Shown here: piece after piece, positions 44,766 to 54,532 of the stretch
Layout: every line of letters starts with the position of its first letter
How positions within the stretch are numbered: the stretch's first letter is position 1
NCBI RefSeq assembly: GCF_040939455.1
Contig: NC_134113.1
Coordinates: 12,696,501 to 12,760,500 of the forward strand
Reading direction: 5' to 3'
Source: Microcebus murinus
Lineage: Eukaryota > Chordata > Mammalia > Primates > Cheirogaleidae
Length of the DNA: 64,000 nucleotides
The notes under the pieces: generated by a model
Seen by the model: the letters and a program-made list of their open reading frames with translations, nothing else
What the model was told of the DNA's origin: nothing
The model's database searches: none
Program-made: the position numbers and the translations under genes

Positions 44766-45097
44766 CAAGTCCTTTGCCCACTTTTTAATGGGGTTATTTG
44801 ATTTTTTCTTCCTAATTTTTGTGAGTTCTAAGTATATTCTAGTTATCAGTCCCTTATCGGATGCATAGGATGCAAAAATTTTCTCCCATTCTGTAGGTTG
44901 TCTGTTTACTTTCATGACTATTTCTTTGGCTGTGCAGAAGCTTTGTAGTTTGATCATGTCCCATTTATTTATTTTTGTTGCTGCTGTGATTGCCTTTGGG
45001 GACTTCTTCATAAACTCTTTGCCCAGGCCGATGTCTAGGAGAGTGTTTCCAACTTTTTCCTCTAGAGTTCTAATAGTTTCATATCTTAGGTTTAAGT
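44766..45097 (-). pseudogene. L1 ORF2 internal segment, inverted
   Basis: Read on the minus strand this gives a clean ORF2 stretch (…[18 protein letters not shown]…, …[18 protein letters not shown]…, …[10 protein letters not shown]…), corresponding to the region just before the C-terminal domain. Separated from its continuation by the inversion breakpoint at about 45097. Confidence 0.9.
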
Positions 45098-45722
45098 CTG
45101 TTAGTGGGCAAAGGACTTGAACAGAAATTTTTCTAAAGAAGACAGAAGAATGGCCAACAAACATATGAAGAAATGCTCAACATCTCTAATCATCAGGGAA
45201 ATGCAAATCAAAACCACAATGAGATATCACTTAACCCCAGTGAGAATGGCCTTTATAAAAAAATCTCCAAACAATAAATGCTGGCGTGGTTGCGGAGAGA
45301 GAGGAACACTCCTACACTGCTGGTGGGACTGCAAACTAGTTCAACCTTTGTGGAAAGCAATATGGAGATACCTTAAAGCGATACAAGTGAATCTACCATT
45401 TGATCCAGCAATCCCATTGCTGGGCATCTACCCAAATGATCCAGTGACATTCTACAAAAAAGACACCTGCACTCGAATGTTTATAGCAGCACAATTCATA
45501 ATTGCAAGGCTGTGGAAACAGCCCAAGTGCCCATCAATCCAAGAATGGATTAATAAAATGTGGTATATGTATACCATGGAGTACTATTCAGCTCTAAGAA
45601 ACAATGGTGATATAGCACATCTTATATTTTCCTGGTTAGAGCTGGAACCCATACTACTAAGTGAAGTATCCCAAGAATGGAAAAACAAGCACCAGATATA
45701 TTCTCCAGAAAACTGGTATTAA
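45098..45722 (+). pseudogene. L1 ORF2 C-terminal domain, open
   Basis: An uninterrupted frame of about 200 codons (45117-45722) encodes the ORF2 C-terminus (…[18 protein letters not shown]…, …HLTPVRM…, …LLGIYPNDP…, …[14 protein letters not shown]…). The Cys-His cluster is intact: C-x3-C-x7-H-x4-C in [18 protein letters not shown]. It has no promoter, endonuclease or RT and cannot retrotranspose. Confidence 0.92.
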
Positions 45723-45770
45723 CTGAGTAGCACCTAAGTGGACCCATAGGTACTACAGTAATAGGGTATT

Positions 45771-45798
45771 GGGCAGGTGGGAGGGGGGAGGGGGTGGG
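45771..45798 (+). other. L1 3' UTR G-quadruplex motif
   Basis: Five G-runs of 3-6 separated by 1-5 nt loops in 28 nt. G-rich 3' UTR tracts of this kind are a known hallmark of L1. Confidence 0.8.
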
Positions 45799-45953
45799 TA
45801 TATACATACATAATGAGTGAGATGTGCACCATCTGGGGGATGGTCATGATGGAGACTCAGACTTTTGGGGGGAGGGGGGGAAATGGGCATTTATTGAAAC
45901 CTTAAAATCTGTACCCCCATAATATGCCAAAATAAAAAAAAATGGCTGCTTTT

Positions 45954-46659
45954 GAAAGCCCCATGGACTTTAGAAGGTGAGAGGTAGGTTGGGGTTAGGG
46001 GTAGGGGGCAGGGGAGAGAATTATACACCAAAGGAAAATATCTTTGCTGCAAATGTAACTTCCTAGCTGGTCAGTTTCTATATGCAAGTAGGCAAATTGC
46101 TAAACAGTGTGCAGAGCCTGGCAAGACAGTTGCAGAGGAAGAGGAGCAAGGAATGCATGATGTTAGTGAAGGGGAGAAGGTTTGGTTTATTAAATGCACC
46201 ATTTTAATGTTTCTTGCAAAAATGATTCTTAACTATGTTTAACATGCAGTAAATGCTGACAGGTATGAACTTGATTAAGGCAGTATTCTGATGACTGGTG
46301 TGGGCCATTCTGGCTACTAGCATCTTGCCTCTAGGAGGTGGTTCCACTCTGTTGAGATAACTGTTTAGATATGCACCCAGAGGTGGCCTTTATAAAGTCA
46401 GATCAGCCTAAATGTGTACCCTGCAATGAGGATGCCAGGGGCTGGGTTACGCAGTTAACACGAGTAGCCTTCTACACCACAGACTCTAAATGCGGTGCCA
46501 ACCCTCTCTGTTATTCCCATACAAGGTTGTAGCAAAAACCCTTTCCCAGAGAATTAGCCTCTGTCCTGGGAGATTACCACAAAGCCCAGTAGCTAAGACT
46601 GAAATGAGAGTCACAATCCATTGTAGCTAACTGGAGGTACCAGTCAACCTTGGGCTCGT
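45954..46659. other. Unrecognised sequence with strong G4 motif
   Basis: About 700 bp without gene or repeat. At 45991-46014 there are four G-runs (4, 4, 5, 4) separated by TTA, TA and CA. Confidence 0.55.
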
Positions 46660-46800
46660 TTTGAGAGAAACTTTTTGTGAGTGCCAGTTACCTGCCAGGG
46701 CCTGGGCCAGGTACAAAGTTGAGTATGACAAGGTCCCTGTCCTTGGGAAGATTATGATCTCATCCAGGGATCTCTCTGAGGCTGAGGGGGAGGGGAGGAG
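46660..46800 (-). mobile_element. L2 LINE 3' fragment, antisense
   Basis: cagggcctgggccaggtaca, gagtatgacaaggtccctgt ccttgggaagattatgatct. Confidence 0.65.
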
Positions 46801-46944
46801 ACAGGGAGAGTGGCCCCCCCCACTGTGTCACAGGATGGACACCACCACCCCACGCCCTGTTCCCTGCTAGAACCAGATATTCTGTTCCTTTGCCAGACAC
46901 AATCTGTGACTTAGTCTTTAGAAAATGCCCACACAGTAAGAGCA

Positions 46945-47110
46945 ACAGGAGCCAACATTTCTTGAGCATCTACTATGTGCCAAACATTGTCTTATTTCTA
47001 TCTCTGAATATCATGCGAGGGGCCAGTTTGGTTTTTCTGGCAGCCTGTGTGGCAGATGACCAAACTGGGGCACAGTGAGGAGAAGTCGCAGGCTGAGCTC
47101 ACTCTCATGC
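46945..47110 (-). mobile_element. MIR SINE, antisense
   Basis: gccaacatttcttgagcatc tactatgtgccaaacattgt, atatcatgcgaggggccag, gaccaaactggggcacagtg. Confidence 0.8.
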
Positions 47111-47664
47111 CCTTTCTGCATCAGTGTGGAATCCTGAAGTTCAAAGCCTCAGAGAGTAGTAGACGGTCCAAGTGGGAAGAGGAGGAGGAAAAACAAAGGG
47201 GAGCGTAGGTGTGTGTCTTTGGTGGAGGTGGAAAATGGTGCTGTAGATTTTGAAGCAAGAGAGAGAGATTTCTGTCTGGCTCCTGGGGAGTTGAGAGCCT
47301 TTCGGAAAGGATGTGGCTAATTGGCAATGGCGTGGGCAGTGAGGAAGGAGGGGGAGAACGGAATATGAGACTCTGTGGAACGATTCTGAAGGCTCACATC
47401 CCACCCGCGTTTGCTAGACAGATTCAGTTGCTAAGCAAGTCCCTGGCAGGTGGGGAAAGTGACTGGGAGAGGGACAGAGAGGAGAAGAGAGATGGCAAGG
47501 AAGATGGAGTAAGCATGGGGTCATAATGGTAGGGTGACACAAGGCTTGGCTGCTGGCGACCCTTGGCCTTTAGGAGGATTTTACCAAAACTTTGAGGAGG
47601 GGTTTCCATAGTGCTGTCTGTATGTTTAGAACAATGCTCTTTTGCTATTGCTATCTATACATTT
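47111..47664. other. No recognisable gene or repeat
   Basis: About 550 bp, purine-rich on + (GGAGG/GAGAG runs at 47175-47200, 47340-47360, 47460-47510). Confidence 0.5.
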
Positions 47665-47890
47665 TTGTAATAACCAGAATAGCTAACACTTGAGCTCTTA
47701 CTATCTGCCAGACACATTATCATTTAGTCTTCCCAAAGCCCTATGGGATGAGTATTATTATTACTATTGTTGTTATTGTTGTTATTCTTATTATTATCCC
47801 TCTTTTACAGATGTTGAAACCAAAACTCAGTGAGAACACAGAGAGTGAGCAACTCCAGACCCTTGCTGTGACCACTGAGCATCACTGCCT
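47665..47890 (-). mobile_element. MIR SINE, antisense, with TTA/TTG repeat
   Basis: aatagctaacacttgagctc ttactatctgccagacacat tatcatttagtcttcccaaa gccctatgggatgagta, then an expanded (TTA/TTG)n at 47754-47800, then ccctcttttacagatgttga. Confidence 0.85.
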
Positions 47891-47998
47891 TCTTCCTGAG
47901 ACCTGTCTCTTCTCATTCTGATTGGCCTGTGAACCTGTTGCTCCTTCCAGACCAACAGAGTACAGTGGTTGGAGAGGCCCAAACGTGAGTGCCATTGA

Positions 47999-48590
47999 TT
48001 CATTCATTCATTCATTCATTCAGGAAATAGTTATGAAACTTCTCATGTATGCCAGGTAGAATGTTAGATTCTGGAAGTACAGTGACAAGTAAACGATCCA
48101 TGGTCATTGCCCTCAAACTGCTCAAGACCTGAAGGAGGGGACAGACGTGAAGCAGATAACCATAGACACAAATGCATCATCACAGAAAACGCTCTGCCTA
48201 TGATGAGCAGGTGAACTAGGGAGACTGACCCAGTTGGGAATTCCGTGGAGACGTCCTTGAGGCGGCGCCACTCACTGAGGGCAGAAGGTGGAGAAGAGAT
48301 TTGTAGGTGATGGGAGCAGAGGAAGGGTTGGGGGCAAAATGGAGATTCCAGACAGAAGGGGCAGCAAAGGTGGAGGCCTGAGCTGGGGAGAAGCAGCACA
48401 TGTGAAGACTGAAGAGGGGTTCCTGTAGCCTGAGAGCAGAGTGAAGGAGAGAGTGCTGAGCAATGTGGCTCCACTGTAGAGAAGGACCAGCCTACCTGGT
48501 CCAGGTGGGTTCCAGGGCCACACCAAGACATTCGACTTTTATTCTCAGAGAGGAAAGCTGATGGAAGGCTGTGACTGAGCCATGCATGTG
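47999..48590 (-). mobile_element. L2 LINE 3' region, antisense
   Basis: An ATTC-repeat head (47999-48022), gtatgccaggtagaatgtta, acagtgacaagtaaacgatc catggtcattgccctcaaac, then aaactagggagactga-like body, gtggctccactgtagagaag. A 222-codon minus frame across it is Ser/Pro/His-rich and not L2 protein. Confidence 0.75.
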
Positions 48591-49049
48591 GAGATGCTCT
48601 GCCTGCTTGTGGGGTGTGGGGCCTGAGTGAGGAGGGACCATTGAGTCCAGGTGCAAGATGGTGGCGTCTTAAGTAAGGGTGGTGGTGGTGAGGTGGAGAG
48701 AAGGGGGTGGATGCAGGAGATGTGGGCACCATGGATGCTTGGCAGGAATCACAAGGCCATGCTGTGATTTAGGGTCCATAAGAGACAGTTGCTTGATGTG
48801 CATTTAACACAGAATGGCGGTGTTCTCTATTGGATGGAAAGTTAACTTGGGCCCATTAACTTTAAAGTACTTTGGTCACACAGAGGTGCTTGTATTTGGC
48901 ATCAGAAGGAATTTCAAGGAAATATATCATTTCTGCAGAGTTGGAGGAGGATAGAATAAAAATACTTAAGAGTACCTCAGTATTGGCCATCGGTCCTCTG
49001 ATGCCTCCATTTACTTTGGAAAGTGAAGGAACATTAGAGAATGGAGGAC
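48591..49049. other. No recognisable gene or repeat
   Basis: About 460 bp; GGTGGTGG-rich at 48680-48695. Confidence 0.45.
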
Positions 49050-49190
49050 TCACCTTTGATGTAAGAGATCTGGTTTCAGGTATAATCTGCTGGTGAGTGG
49101 CAGAAGTCACTAGGTGGCCTTGGGCACATCATTGCCCATTTCTTGCCCTCTGCTTTTCCATCTTTGGTATGAGAGAAATAGATGAGATGA
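49050..49190 (+). mobile_element. MIR SINE fragment
   Basis: gtgagtggcagaagtcacta ggtggccttgggcacatcat, ccctctgcttttccatcttt. The MIR sequence here has drifted into a CTCF-like motif (49107-49118). Confidence 0.6.
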
Positions 49191-49559
49191 TCTCCAGTAG
49201 ATCTCACCCCTCTGATTCAGAGGTGCCCTAAAATACCCATCATCCCACCAATGCATGCCACATGATCCAGTGTCACAGACAGCCTCATCCTGGAGACTGG
49301 AGGTGGGGGAGATACTGAATCAATAGTGTGCAGACCACATCTCTGCCTTTAAGAGGCTAACTTCCTAGAGTCAACAGGAAAGTGAACACCCCAAAGAAAT
49401 AGCATCATGCAACAGACATTAAGTTTAACCCGATTCTGTTCACTCACGTACAAAATGGATCAGAACACACACATGCCACATTACTGAGAAAAACAGACCA
49501 TGAGGTATGCAAAGCAGCAGAGAACAATGAATAGTCACTGCTAATATTGACTTGCAGTT
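49191..49559. other. No recognisable gene or repeat
   Basis: About 370 bp, nothing supported. Confidence 0.5.
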
Positions 49560-49710
49560 TAAAAACATCAACCTCTTTGAGTTTTGATTTCTCTGACTGT
49601 ACAATCGGGATGAAAATTTTTACCTTGTAGGGTTGCTCCATAGATTACATGAAATAATGAGAATGAAGTGCCTAACTCAGAGCCGGGCATAAATTATGAC
49701 TCAGGAAATT
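49560..49710 (+). mobile_element. MIR SINE 3' half
   Basis: gactgtacaatcgggatgaa, accttgtagggttgctccat agattacatgaaataatgag, aagtgcctaactcagagccg ggcataaat. Confidence 0.75.
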
Positions 49711-49714
49711 TGTC

Positions 49715-50250
49715 CTTTGTAGGAATCTTGATTGGGCATTTACTCTAAACTGGAAACTGTTTTAGACCCCAAGACTATGAACAGGACAGAGTGGGTCCCT
49801 GTTCTAATGGAGCTTCCATTTGAAGTGGGGATAGAGAAAGAAAGAATGAACAAATATGAAAGGGCACACAAGAGAATAGAAAAATGCTATAAGGGGAATG
49901 AAGCAAGATGGTGGGGTTCTTTTACATTCAGTTGAAACTGAAAGGAGAAGAAGGAACCAGTCAGGCTGAAGTGATGGACATGTCCTCCAGGCAGTCAGAA
50001 AATCCAGGCCTCAGGCTCCAAGGCTGGGCAAGGTGGGCCTGCTGGAGGAGCAGAGGAAGCTGGGGGGAGGTTGAGCAGAGTGGACAAGCAGGAGGGACAG
50101 AGAGAGAGGACAGAGAGTGCACCTTGCAAGATGGGGAAGGGAATCTTCATCTTATTCTGAAAGCAGTGGGAAGTCATGAAGGATTTTTGGCAGGGGTGTG
50201 ACCTGACCTATTTACATTTACAAAAGATCTCTCTGTCTCATGTGCAGATC
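49715..50250 (-). mobile_element. L2 LINE 3' region, antisense, left part
   Basis: agactatgaacaggacagag tgggtccctgttctaatgga gcttccattt, gcagtgggaagtcatgaagg atttttggcaggggtgtgac ctgacctatttac match antisense L2. It resumes at 50800 beyond the MLT1 LTR. Confidence 0.8.
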
Positions 50251-50259
50251 CTGGATTGA

Positions 50260-50785
50260 ACAATAGTAAAGGGAGAACAGGGAGGCCAGTGAGGGAGTTG
50301 TGGTCAATTGTTTGCACAAAGGGGCATGGTTATCCTCTTTCAATCTCCATGTTTCTTGTGGTGTGACTTTTAAGCTCTTCCCATCAAAGGGGGGTAAAGT
50401 CTGTTTCTCCATGGCTTGAATTTGTATTGGCCTCATGACTTGCTTTCTTCAATGGAATGGGGCAGAAGTCACAGAATGCTCAAGCCTAGGCCTCAGGAGA
50501 CCTTGCACTCCTTCTTGGAACCTGACCCTACTGCCATGTGAACAAGCTCATGGAGCAGAGAGGAGGCATCTCAACGAATGCCATCCGAGACCATCCGGTC
50601 CCCAGCTAAACCCAGCAGCTTACTGCAGACACGTGAGTGAGCCCAGCAGTGATCAGAAGAATCACCCAGCTGAGCCCAGCCCAAATTTCTGACCCGCAAA
50701 ATTTTGAACAGCGTAATTGGCTTTGTTATAAGCCAATAAGTTTTGAGTGGTTTGTTACATGGCGAAAGCTAACCGACATACAGCC
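50260..50785 (+). mobile_element. MLT1-like solo LTR
   Basis: ttaagctcttcccatcaaag, ttcttcaatggaatggggca gaagtcac, ctgccatgtgaacaagctc, aagaatcacccagctgagcc cagcc, gttataagccaataagtttt gagtggtttgttacatggcg match the sense MLT1 LTR. It is inserted in an L2. The left edge is approximate. Confidence 0.82.
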
Positions 50786-50799
50786 AACTGAGATTGTTC

Positions 50800-51005
50800 A
50801 GGCCAAAGATGATGATGACTTGGATGAGGGTAGCAGGGATTATGGAGGGATATAATATGATTTGGCATATGCTTTGGAGTTAGTGTTGACAGAATTTGAT
50901 GATTGATTGACTTTGAGAATGAGGGAAAGAAATAAAAGAGACAGTTCAAATGAAGAGAGTAGCAGCCAGTGATAACATGGTGTTTAGGTTGAGAGCTGGA
51001 CAATC
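50800..51005 (-). mobile_element. L2 LINE 3' region, antisense, right part
   Basis: gatgatgatgacttggatga gggtagcagggatt, gaatgagggaaagaaataaa agagacagttcaaatg continue the L2 of 49715-50250 in consensus order. Confidence 0.65.
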
Positions 51006-51059
51006 AGTCCTAGATGGTTTTTTAATTTGCTGATTTTCCAAAGGCATAAATCAAGATGA

Positions 51060-51365
51060 AATAGTTCAATATCAAACATATTCATTGAGTACCTACTGTC
51101 TGCCAGGGCCTGGTGATAATAATAATAACATTAATGGTTAATACTTATGTGACACATTCTAAGTGTTAGGTACTGTAATAAGAAATTTATACTTATTTAA
51201 TATTCTTAATAAGCATATGAAGTGGGTATCACTATTATTCCTATTTAATTGATGAGGAGCCATAAGGGAGAGATTGAGTACTTTTCTTGGTATCACATAG
51301 CAAGTAAGTAACAAAGCCAGAACACCAACTCTAACAGTCTGGCTTTAGACAGACTATTAACCACT
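51060..51365 (-). mobile_element. MIR SINE, antisense
   Basis: ttcattgagtacctactgtc tgccagggcctggtgataat, ttaatattcttaataagcat, atgaagtgggtatcactatt, tcttggtatcacatagcaag taagtaacaaagccagaaca. Confidence 0.85.
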
Positions 51366-51384
51366 GTGTTCTGCTAAAAAATGA

Positions 51385-51475
51385 ATAGGCTGAGATCATC
51401 AACTCAAGAACGTATAGTCTAGTGTAGGAATGGATATGTAAAGGAAGTGATTCCATACAGTGTGGCGTGTGCTAT
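51385..51475 (-). mobile_element. L2 LINE fragment, antisense, left part
   Basis: aacgtatagtctagtgtagg, agtgattccatacagtgtgg cgtgtgctatgatatgg follow antisense L2. It is split by the hAT element and continues at 51715. Confidence 0.55.
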
Positions 51476-51479
51476 GATA

Positions 51480-51712
51480 TGGGATTTAGAACATTGGTGG
51501 GCAGACATTGTCTGCAAAGGGTTTGAGAGTAAATACTTTAGGCATTGCCAGACATATGGTCTCAGTTGTAACTAAACTCTGCTGTATCATGAAAGCAGCT
51601 AGACAGTAGGTAAATGAATGGATGTGTCTATGTCCCAATAAAGCGTTATTTATAGAAACAGATGGCAGAGAAGTTTGGCCCACAGGCCACAGTTTGCTGA
51701 CCTCTGCTTTAG
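51480..51712 (+). mobile_element. hAT-Charlie-type non-autonomous DNA transposon
   Basis: gtctgcaaagggtttgagag taaatactttaggcattgcc agacatatggtctcagttgt aactaaactctgctgt, tcccaataaagcgttattta tagaaacagatgg, ggcccacaggccacagtttg ctgacctctg matches a well known short hAT family whose exact name I am not sure of. It is non-coding. Confidence 0.8.
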
Positions 51713-51714
51713 TG

Positions 51715-52010
51715 CGAAGAAAAGATGCCTCAACCCAGACAAAGGGGAAGAGATGGGGTCAAAGAAGGCTTAACTGAGTTTTGGCTTAAAAGGCAAGTGA
51801 TTCCTAATAGTGATCTAGGAAAATAGTAGGAAGGGAGTACCAGGTGGATGGCACAGCACCTGGCAGGGCACAGAGGGTGCTGGGAAGTCCATAACAAGGA
51901 AGGGTTGTGTGGCTGGAGCATTGTGTGCCAAGTGGAGCGCTGCGAACTTGAGTCTGTAGGGGGAGGTGGGGGCCCCTTCTTGGATCTCCTGGTGAACCTT
52001 GGGGAGGAGC
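51715..52010 (-). mobile_element. L2 LINE fragment, antisense, right part
   Basis: tcaaagaaggcttaactgag, agtaccaggtggatggcaca gcacctggcagggcacagag continue the L2 order (…gaaggcctctctgagg… attccaggcagaggg…). Confidence 0.55.
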
Positions 52011-52529
52011 TGGTGAGGCCTGCTCCATACCAGGAGAATGATGTGCTCAGGTCTGCATCCCTTAGAAAACACTCCCAGTAGCGGTATGGGCTTGGGTGGG
52101 GACAGGGTTGGAGAGAGGAGGCAGGAAGACCAGGACTCACGTGCAGGGGTTGGAGGTGTCCAGGTCTGGGTGGGCCAGCAGGCCTGGGTGCAGGAGGGAG
52201 GATTAGGGGGTGGCATCTCATAAGAAAGGGGAGAAAGGAGAGGGCAGAACATTAAAAAAAGCAAAGAGGAGAACAAGGGGGAAGAGAGTAAAGAGTCATT
52301 CACGTCCACCAGCCTTCCTCTCTCTGTGGGTGAACAACAGGCACTGTTGGGAGAACACATTTGGGGGAAGAGAAACGCCCAGTTGTAAAGGGGTCCTGAT
52401 TCGTCTGTAACTTAACTTAGGCCTCCTTCTCTGGGTGGGACGCACCTAGGCCCTCTTATGGCCTGAGGGAGCAAGGGAGGCTTTAGGGAGGGGAATGGTC
52501 TCTGTGGGCGCCTGGAGCTGCAGGAACAC
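52011..52529. other. No recognisable gene or repeat
   Basis: About 520 bp, purine-rich on + at 52200-52280. Long minus-strand frames here are Pro/Ser-rich antisense of G-rich DNA. Confidence 0.45.
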
Positions 52530-52808
52530 GCAAGGGCCAGCCTTACTGGAGTTGAGAATGGGGGACCTCTCAGATCCGCTGCCGAAGGGCAACATCGTCG
52601 CCACTATTTTAGTACACCCCTGCAGCAAATAACGTTGTCAGCAGCCAAGTCTTCAGCTGTGAAGGGCAACAGTGACTATACATATGCAGGTTTCTAGTGC
52701 GGCCAGTGGACTCATAAAAAGCAACCAGGCAACCTGGTGTTGACTGCCCCCGCAGGGCTCCCGGTGGAAAGCCGCTCTGTGGCTGCGGCTGCACCTGGCA
52801 GGAAGCGC

Positions 52809-52873
52809 GCTCAGACGCGCATGCGCACACCGAGCAGACGCGCACACGGAGCAGACGCGCACGCGCACACCGA
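52809..52873. repeat. Short GC-rich tandem repeat, ~18-20-bp unit
   Basis: Three to four diverged copies of a CAGACGCGCAC-based unit (starting at 52812, 52834, 52852). The alternating purine-pyrimidine stretches (cgcgcatgcgcacac, cgcgcacgcgcacac) are potential Z-DNA formers. Confidence 0.8.
52816..52827. promoter_or_regulatory. Perfect NRF1 palindrome (CGCGCATGCGCA)
   Basis: Matches the NRF1 consensus YGCGCAYGCGCR at every position. NRF1 sites of this type are concentrated in CpG-island promoters, usually near the transcription start. Confidence 0.65.
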
Positions 52874-52964
52874 CGGTTTCTAATCACTTCTATTTGACAC
52901 CCAAGCCGACTGCCTTCGGTTTGCCAGAAAGCCCATACAACTTGGAAAAGCGCATAGTTTGTTA

Positions 52965-53136
52965 ATTTTTCTCCCTAAAATGTCCTAGGATGGCTGGAAA
53001 TCTTGTGTGTTGAGAAGAAAAATCACAGTTTCTCTTTTGTGTGGGCTAGGTATTTTGTTTGTTTTTGGCTGTGTGGTCTCTGTGAGTTCTGGGATTGACA
53101 AACCCCAACGCAGAAACGAAGGGTTGGCGTTTAAGG
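52965..53136 (+). repeat. Local duplication, copy 1
   Basis: From about ttctccctaaaatgtcctag to cgaagggttggcgtttaagg. The shared block includes tgttgagaagaaaaatc, ttctgggattgacaaacccc and aacgcagaaa. It matches copy 2 at 54355-54530 over about 165 bp with roughly 80 percent identity by eye. The sequence is not a repeat family I recognise. Confidence 0.9.
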
Positions 53137-53619
53137 GAATTGGCTCCCGACCCACCAGGTGTTGCAGGAAAAGGCGATAGCTATGTCCCAATTTACCAAC
53201 ATAGCTCTCTTGCACTAGATACTGAGGCTACACAGGTTTGGGAGTCATTCGACATATTTTTGGCTTGACAGAAATCTGAAAGTGCTTAGAAGGAAAGAAA
53301 GTATTAAGTAGTGCAGCATGTTTGAATTACCCAAGGCACCAGACTTGAACTTGCAGAAGGCTCCAGAGCTCCATTGATAAAATTCAGAAAGGAAATGCTC
53401 AAATTCGGATGAGCTCCACAACTGTCCTGTAATAGGCCAGAGGTGGCTGAAGGGCTCGCGTCTCTGGGCCCCTTTGAACCAGGAAGTCCTGGGGCAGGTG
53501 CCTGCTTGGTCCATCGAGCGGGACCAGGGCAAACGGTGGCCTCCGCCTTGACATGCGGCTCTCGAGGCTTCCTGGTGACCTCAGGAGCTCTAAGGAGGTG
53601 GCTAGAGTGAGGGAGCGTG
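53137..53619. other. No recognisable gene or repeat
   Basis: About 480 bp. CpG content is mildly elevated at 53455-53570. Minus-strand frames of 95-126 codons are not recognisable. Confidence 0.45.
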
Positions 53620-53770
53620 AGGCCCACCAGTGTTTGTGCGACATTTCCTGGGTGCAGGTGTTTTCTCTCTTCATTTTCTTGAGTCTCAACTTACCCCATT
53701 TGTGTAGGTGAAGAAGCTGAGGCTCCAAGAAGGCAAACATCTTGCTCAATGATACTGAAGGAAAGGAGCT
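53620..53770 (-). mobile_element. MIR SINE, antisense
   Basis: gtttgtgcgacatttcctgg gtgcaggtg, ttaccccatttgtgtaggtg aagaagctgaggctccaaga. Confidence 0.7.
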
Positions 53771-53939
53771 CTTTTGCATATTGTTTACAGGGAGGGAAAA
53801 ATGTGTTCTCTATTTTGAACCCGTCTTTGACTTAAATCCTGCCCTCAGGCTAAGAAATGGGCACTGGGAAGGCCGGTTAGCCAAAACTGGCCCTTTGAAC
53901 TGGGTCCAGCACTGGGCGCCCATGAGAGGTTAAGAGCAG

Positions 53940-54150
53940 TCATCACAACTGTAGGATACTCTGTGCCAACCCCCTATGAACACTGTGCGTGAGCTCATTT
54001 AACAAGGGAGATGGTACTATCCCCATTTTATAGATGAGGAAACCACGGCTTACAAATGTTAGATACATTTTCTAGCTGTGCTCAGTAAGAGTCAGAACTA
54101 AGATACAAAATCTGTTACTATCTGATCCCAAAGCCAATTTTTTCCAGTAT
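53940..54150 (-). mobile_element. MIR SINE, antisense
   Basis: actctgtgccaaccccctat gaacactgtgcgtgagctca tttaac, atccccattttatagatgag gaaaccacggcttacaaatg. Confidence 0.82.
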
Positions 54151-54239
54151 TGTGTTAAATTTTAATGGAACTTCTCTCAATGTGAGGGGAAATGAAGATT
54201 AAGTGCCATGTTCTGAGGGTCACAAATGGAAGCAGATGA

Positions 54240-54340
54240 GTTATTAGTAGTAGTAATAAGAATTCCATCATTAATTAGAGAATATTATATTTATTGAGTA
54301 CTGCCTACTGTATGGCAGGTACTGTTCTGGGCATTAAAGA
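54240..54340 (-). mobile_element. L2 LINE 3' region, antisense, left part
   Basis: atatttattgagtactgcct actgtatggcaggtactgtt ctgggcatta is the antisense L2 tail. It breaks at about 54340 and continues at 54533. Confidence 0.75.
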
Positions 54341-54354
54341 ACATATTTTATTCA

Positions 54355-54530
54355 TTATTTTCCTTAAAGGGTCCTAGATTGGGTCAGAGTCTTGTATGTT
54401 GAGAAGAAAAATCCACAGGTTCTCTTCTCCGTGGACTGGGTATTTTGCTTGTTTTAGGACATGTGATTTCTGCCTGTGAGTTCTGGGATTGACAAACCCC
54501 AACGCAGAAATGAAGGCTTGGCCTTCAAGG
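54355..54530 (+). repeat. Local duplication, copy 2 (inserted in L2)
   Basis: Second copy of the 52965-53136 block (ttccttaaagggtcctag to ccttcaaggg). It interrupts an L2, so copy 1 is probably the source and this one the arrival. AAAGAACA occurs just outside both ends (54336-54343 and 54537-54544). Confidence 0.88.
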
Positions 54531-54532
54531 GC

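Larger units (their letters stand above)
44766..45937 (+). mobile_element. Young twin-primed L1 (5' part inverted)
   Basis: The 3' portion (about 45098-45937) is + strand L1: ORF2 C-terminus, G-rich 3' UTR and an A-tail. The 5' portion (44766-45097) is the adjacent upstream ORF2 segment in inverted orientation. The whole is flanked by a 16-bp perfect duplication AAAAATGGCTGCTTTT (44750-44765 and 45938-45953). This is the signature of twin priming during target-primed reverse transcription. About 18 nt (gtgggcaaaggacttgaa) is present in both segments at the switch. Little decay, so recent on the lineage. Confidence 0.95.
52550..52900. promoter_or_regulatory. CpG-dense patch, possible promoter
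   Basis: CpG content rises from about 52570 and peaks at 52749-52877, where I count about 19 CpGs in ~130 bp, far above the flanks. It includes a perfect NRF1 site and a GAGCAGACGCGCAC-type repeat. Mammalian CpGs survive at such density only when unmethylated in the germline, or when very young. The direction of any transcript is unknown. Confidence 0.5.

Noticed and set aside
47754..47800. Possible regulatory TTA/TTG array
   Set aside because: It is a simple repeat that expanded within the MIR.
48064..48732. 222-codon minus-strand frame
   Set aside because: It runs through L2-derived DNA but in a frame that does not resemble L2 protein; Ser/Pro/His-rich composition is typical of antisense to purine-rich DNA.
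51730..52360. 163- and 181-codon minus-strand frames
   Set aside because: Overlapping frames in the same GC/purine-rich DNA, Pro/Ser-rich, no domain; partly L2.
52609..52887. Arg/Cys-rich minus-strand frames
   Set aside because: Produced by the GCGCAC-type tandem repeat.
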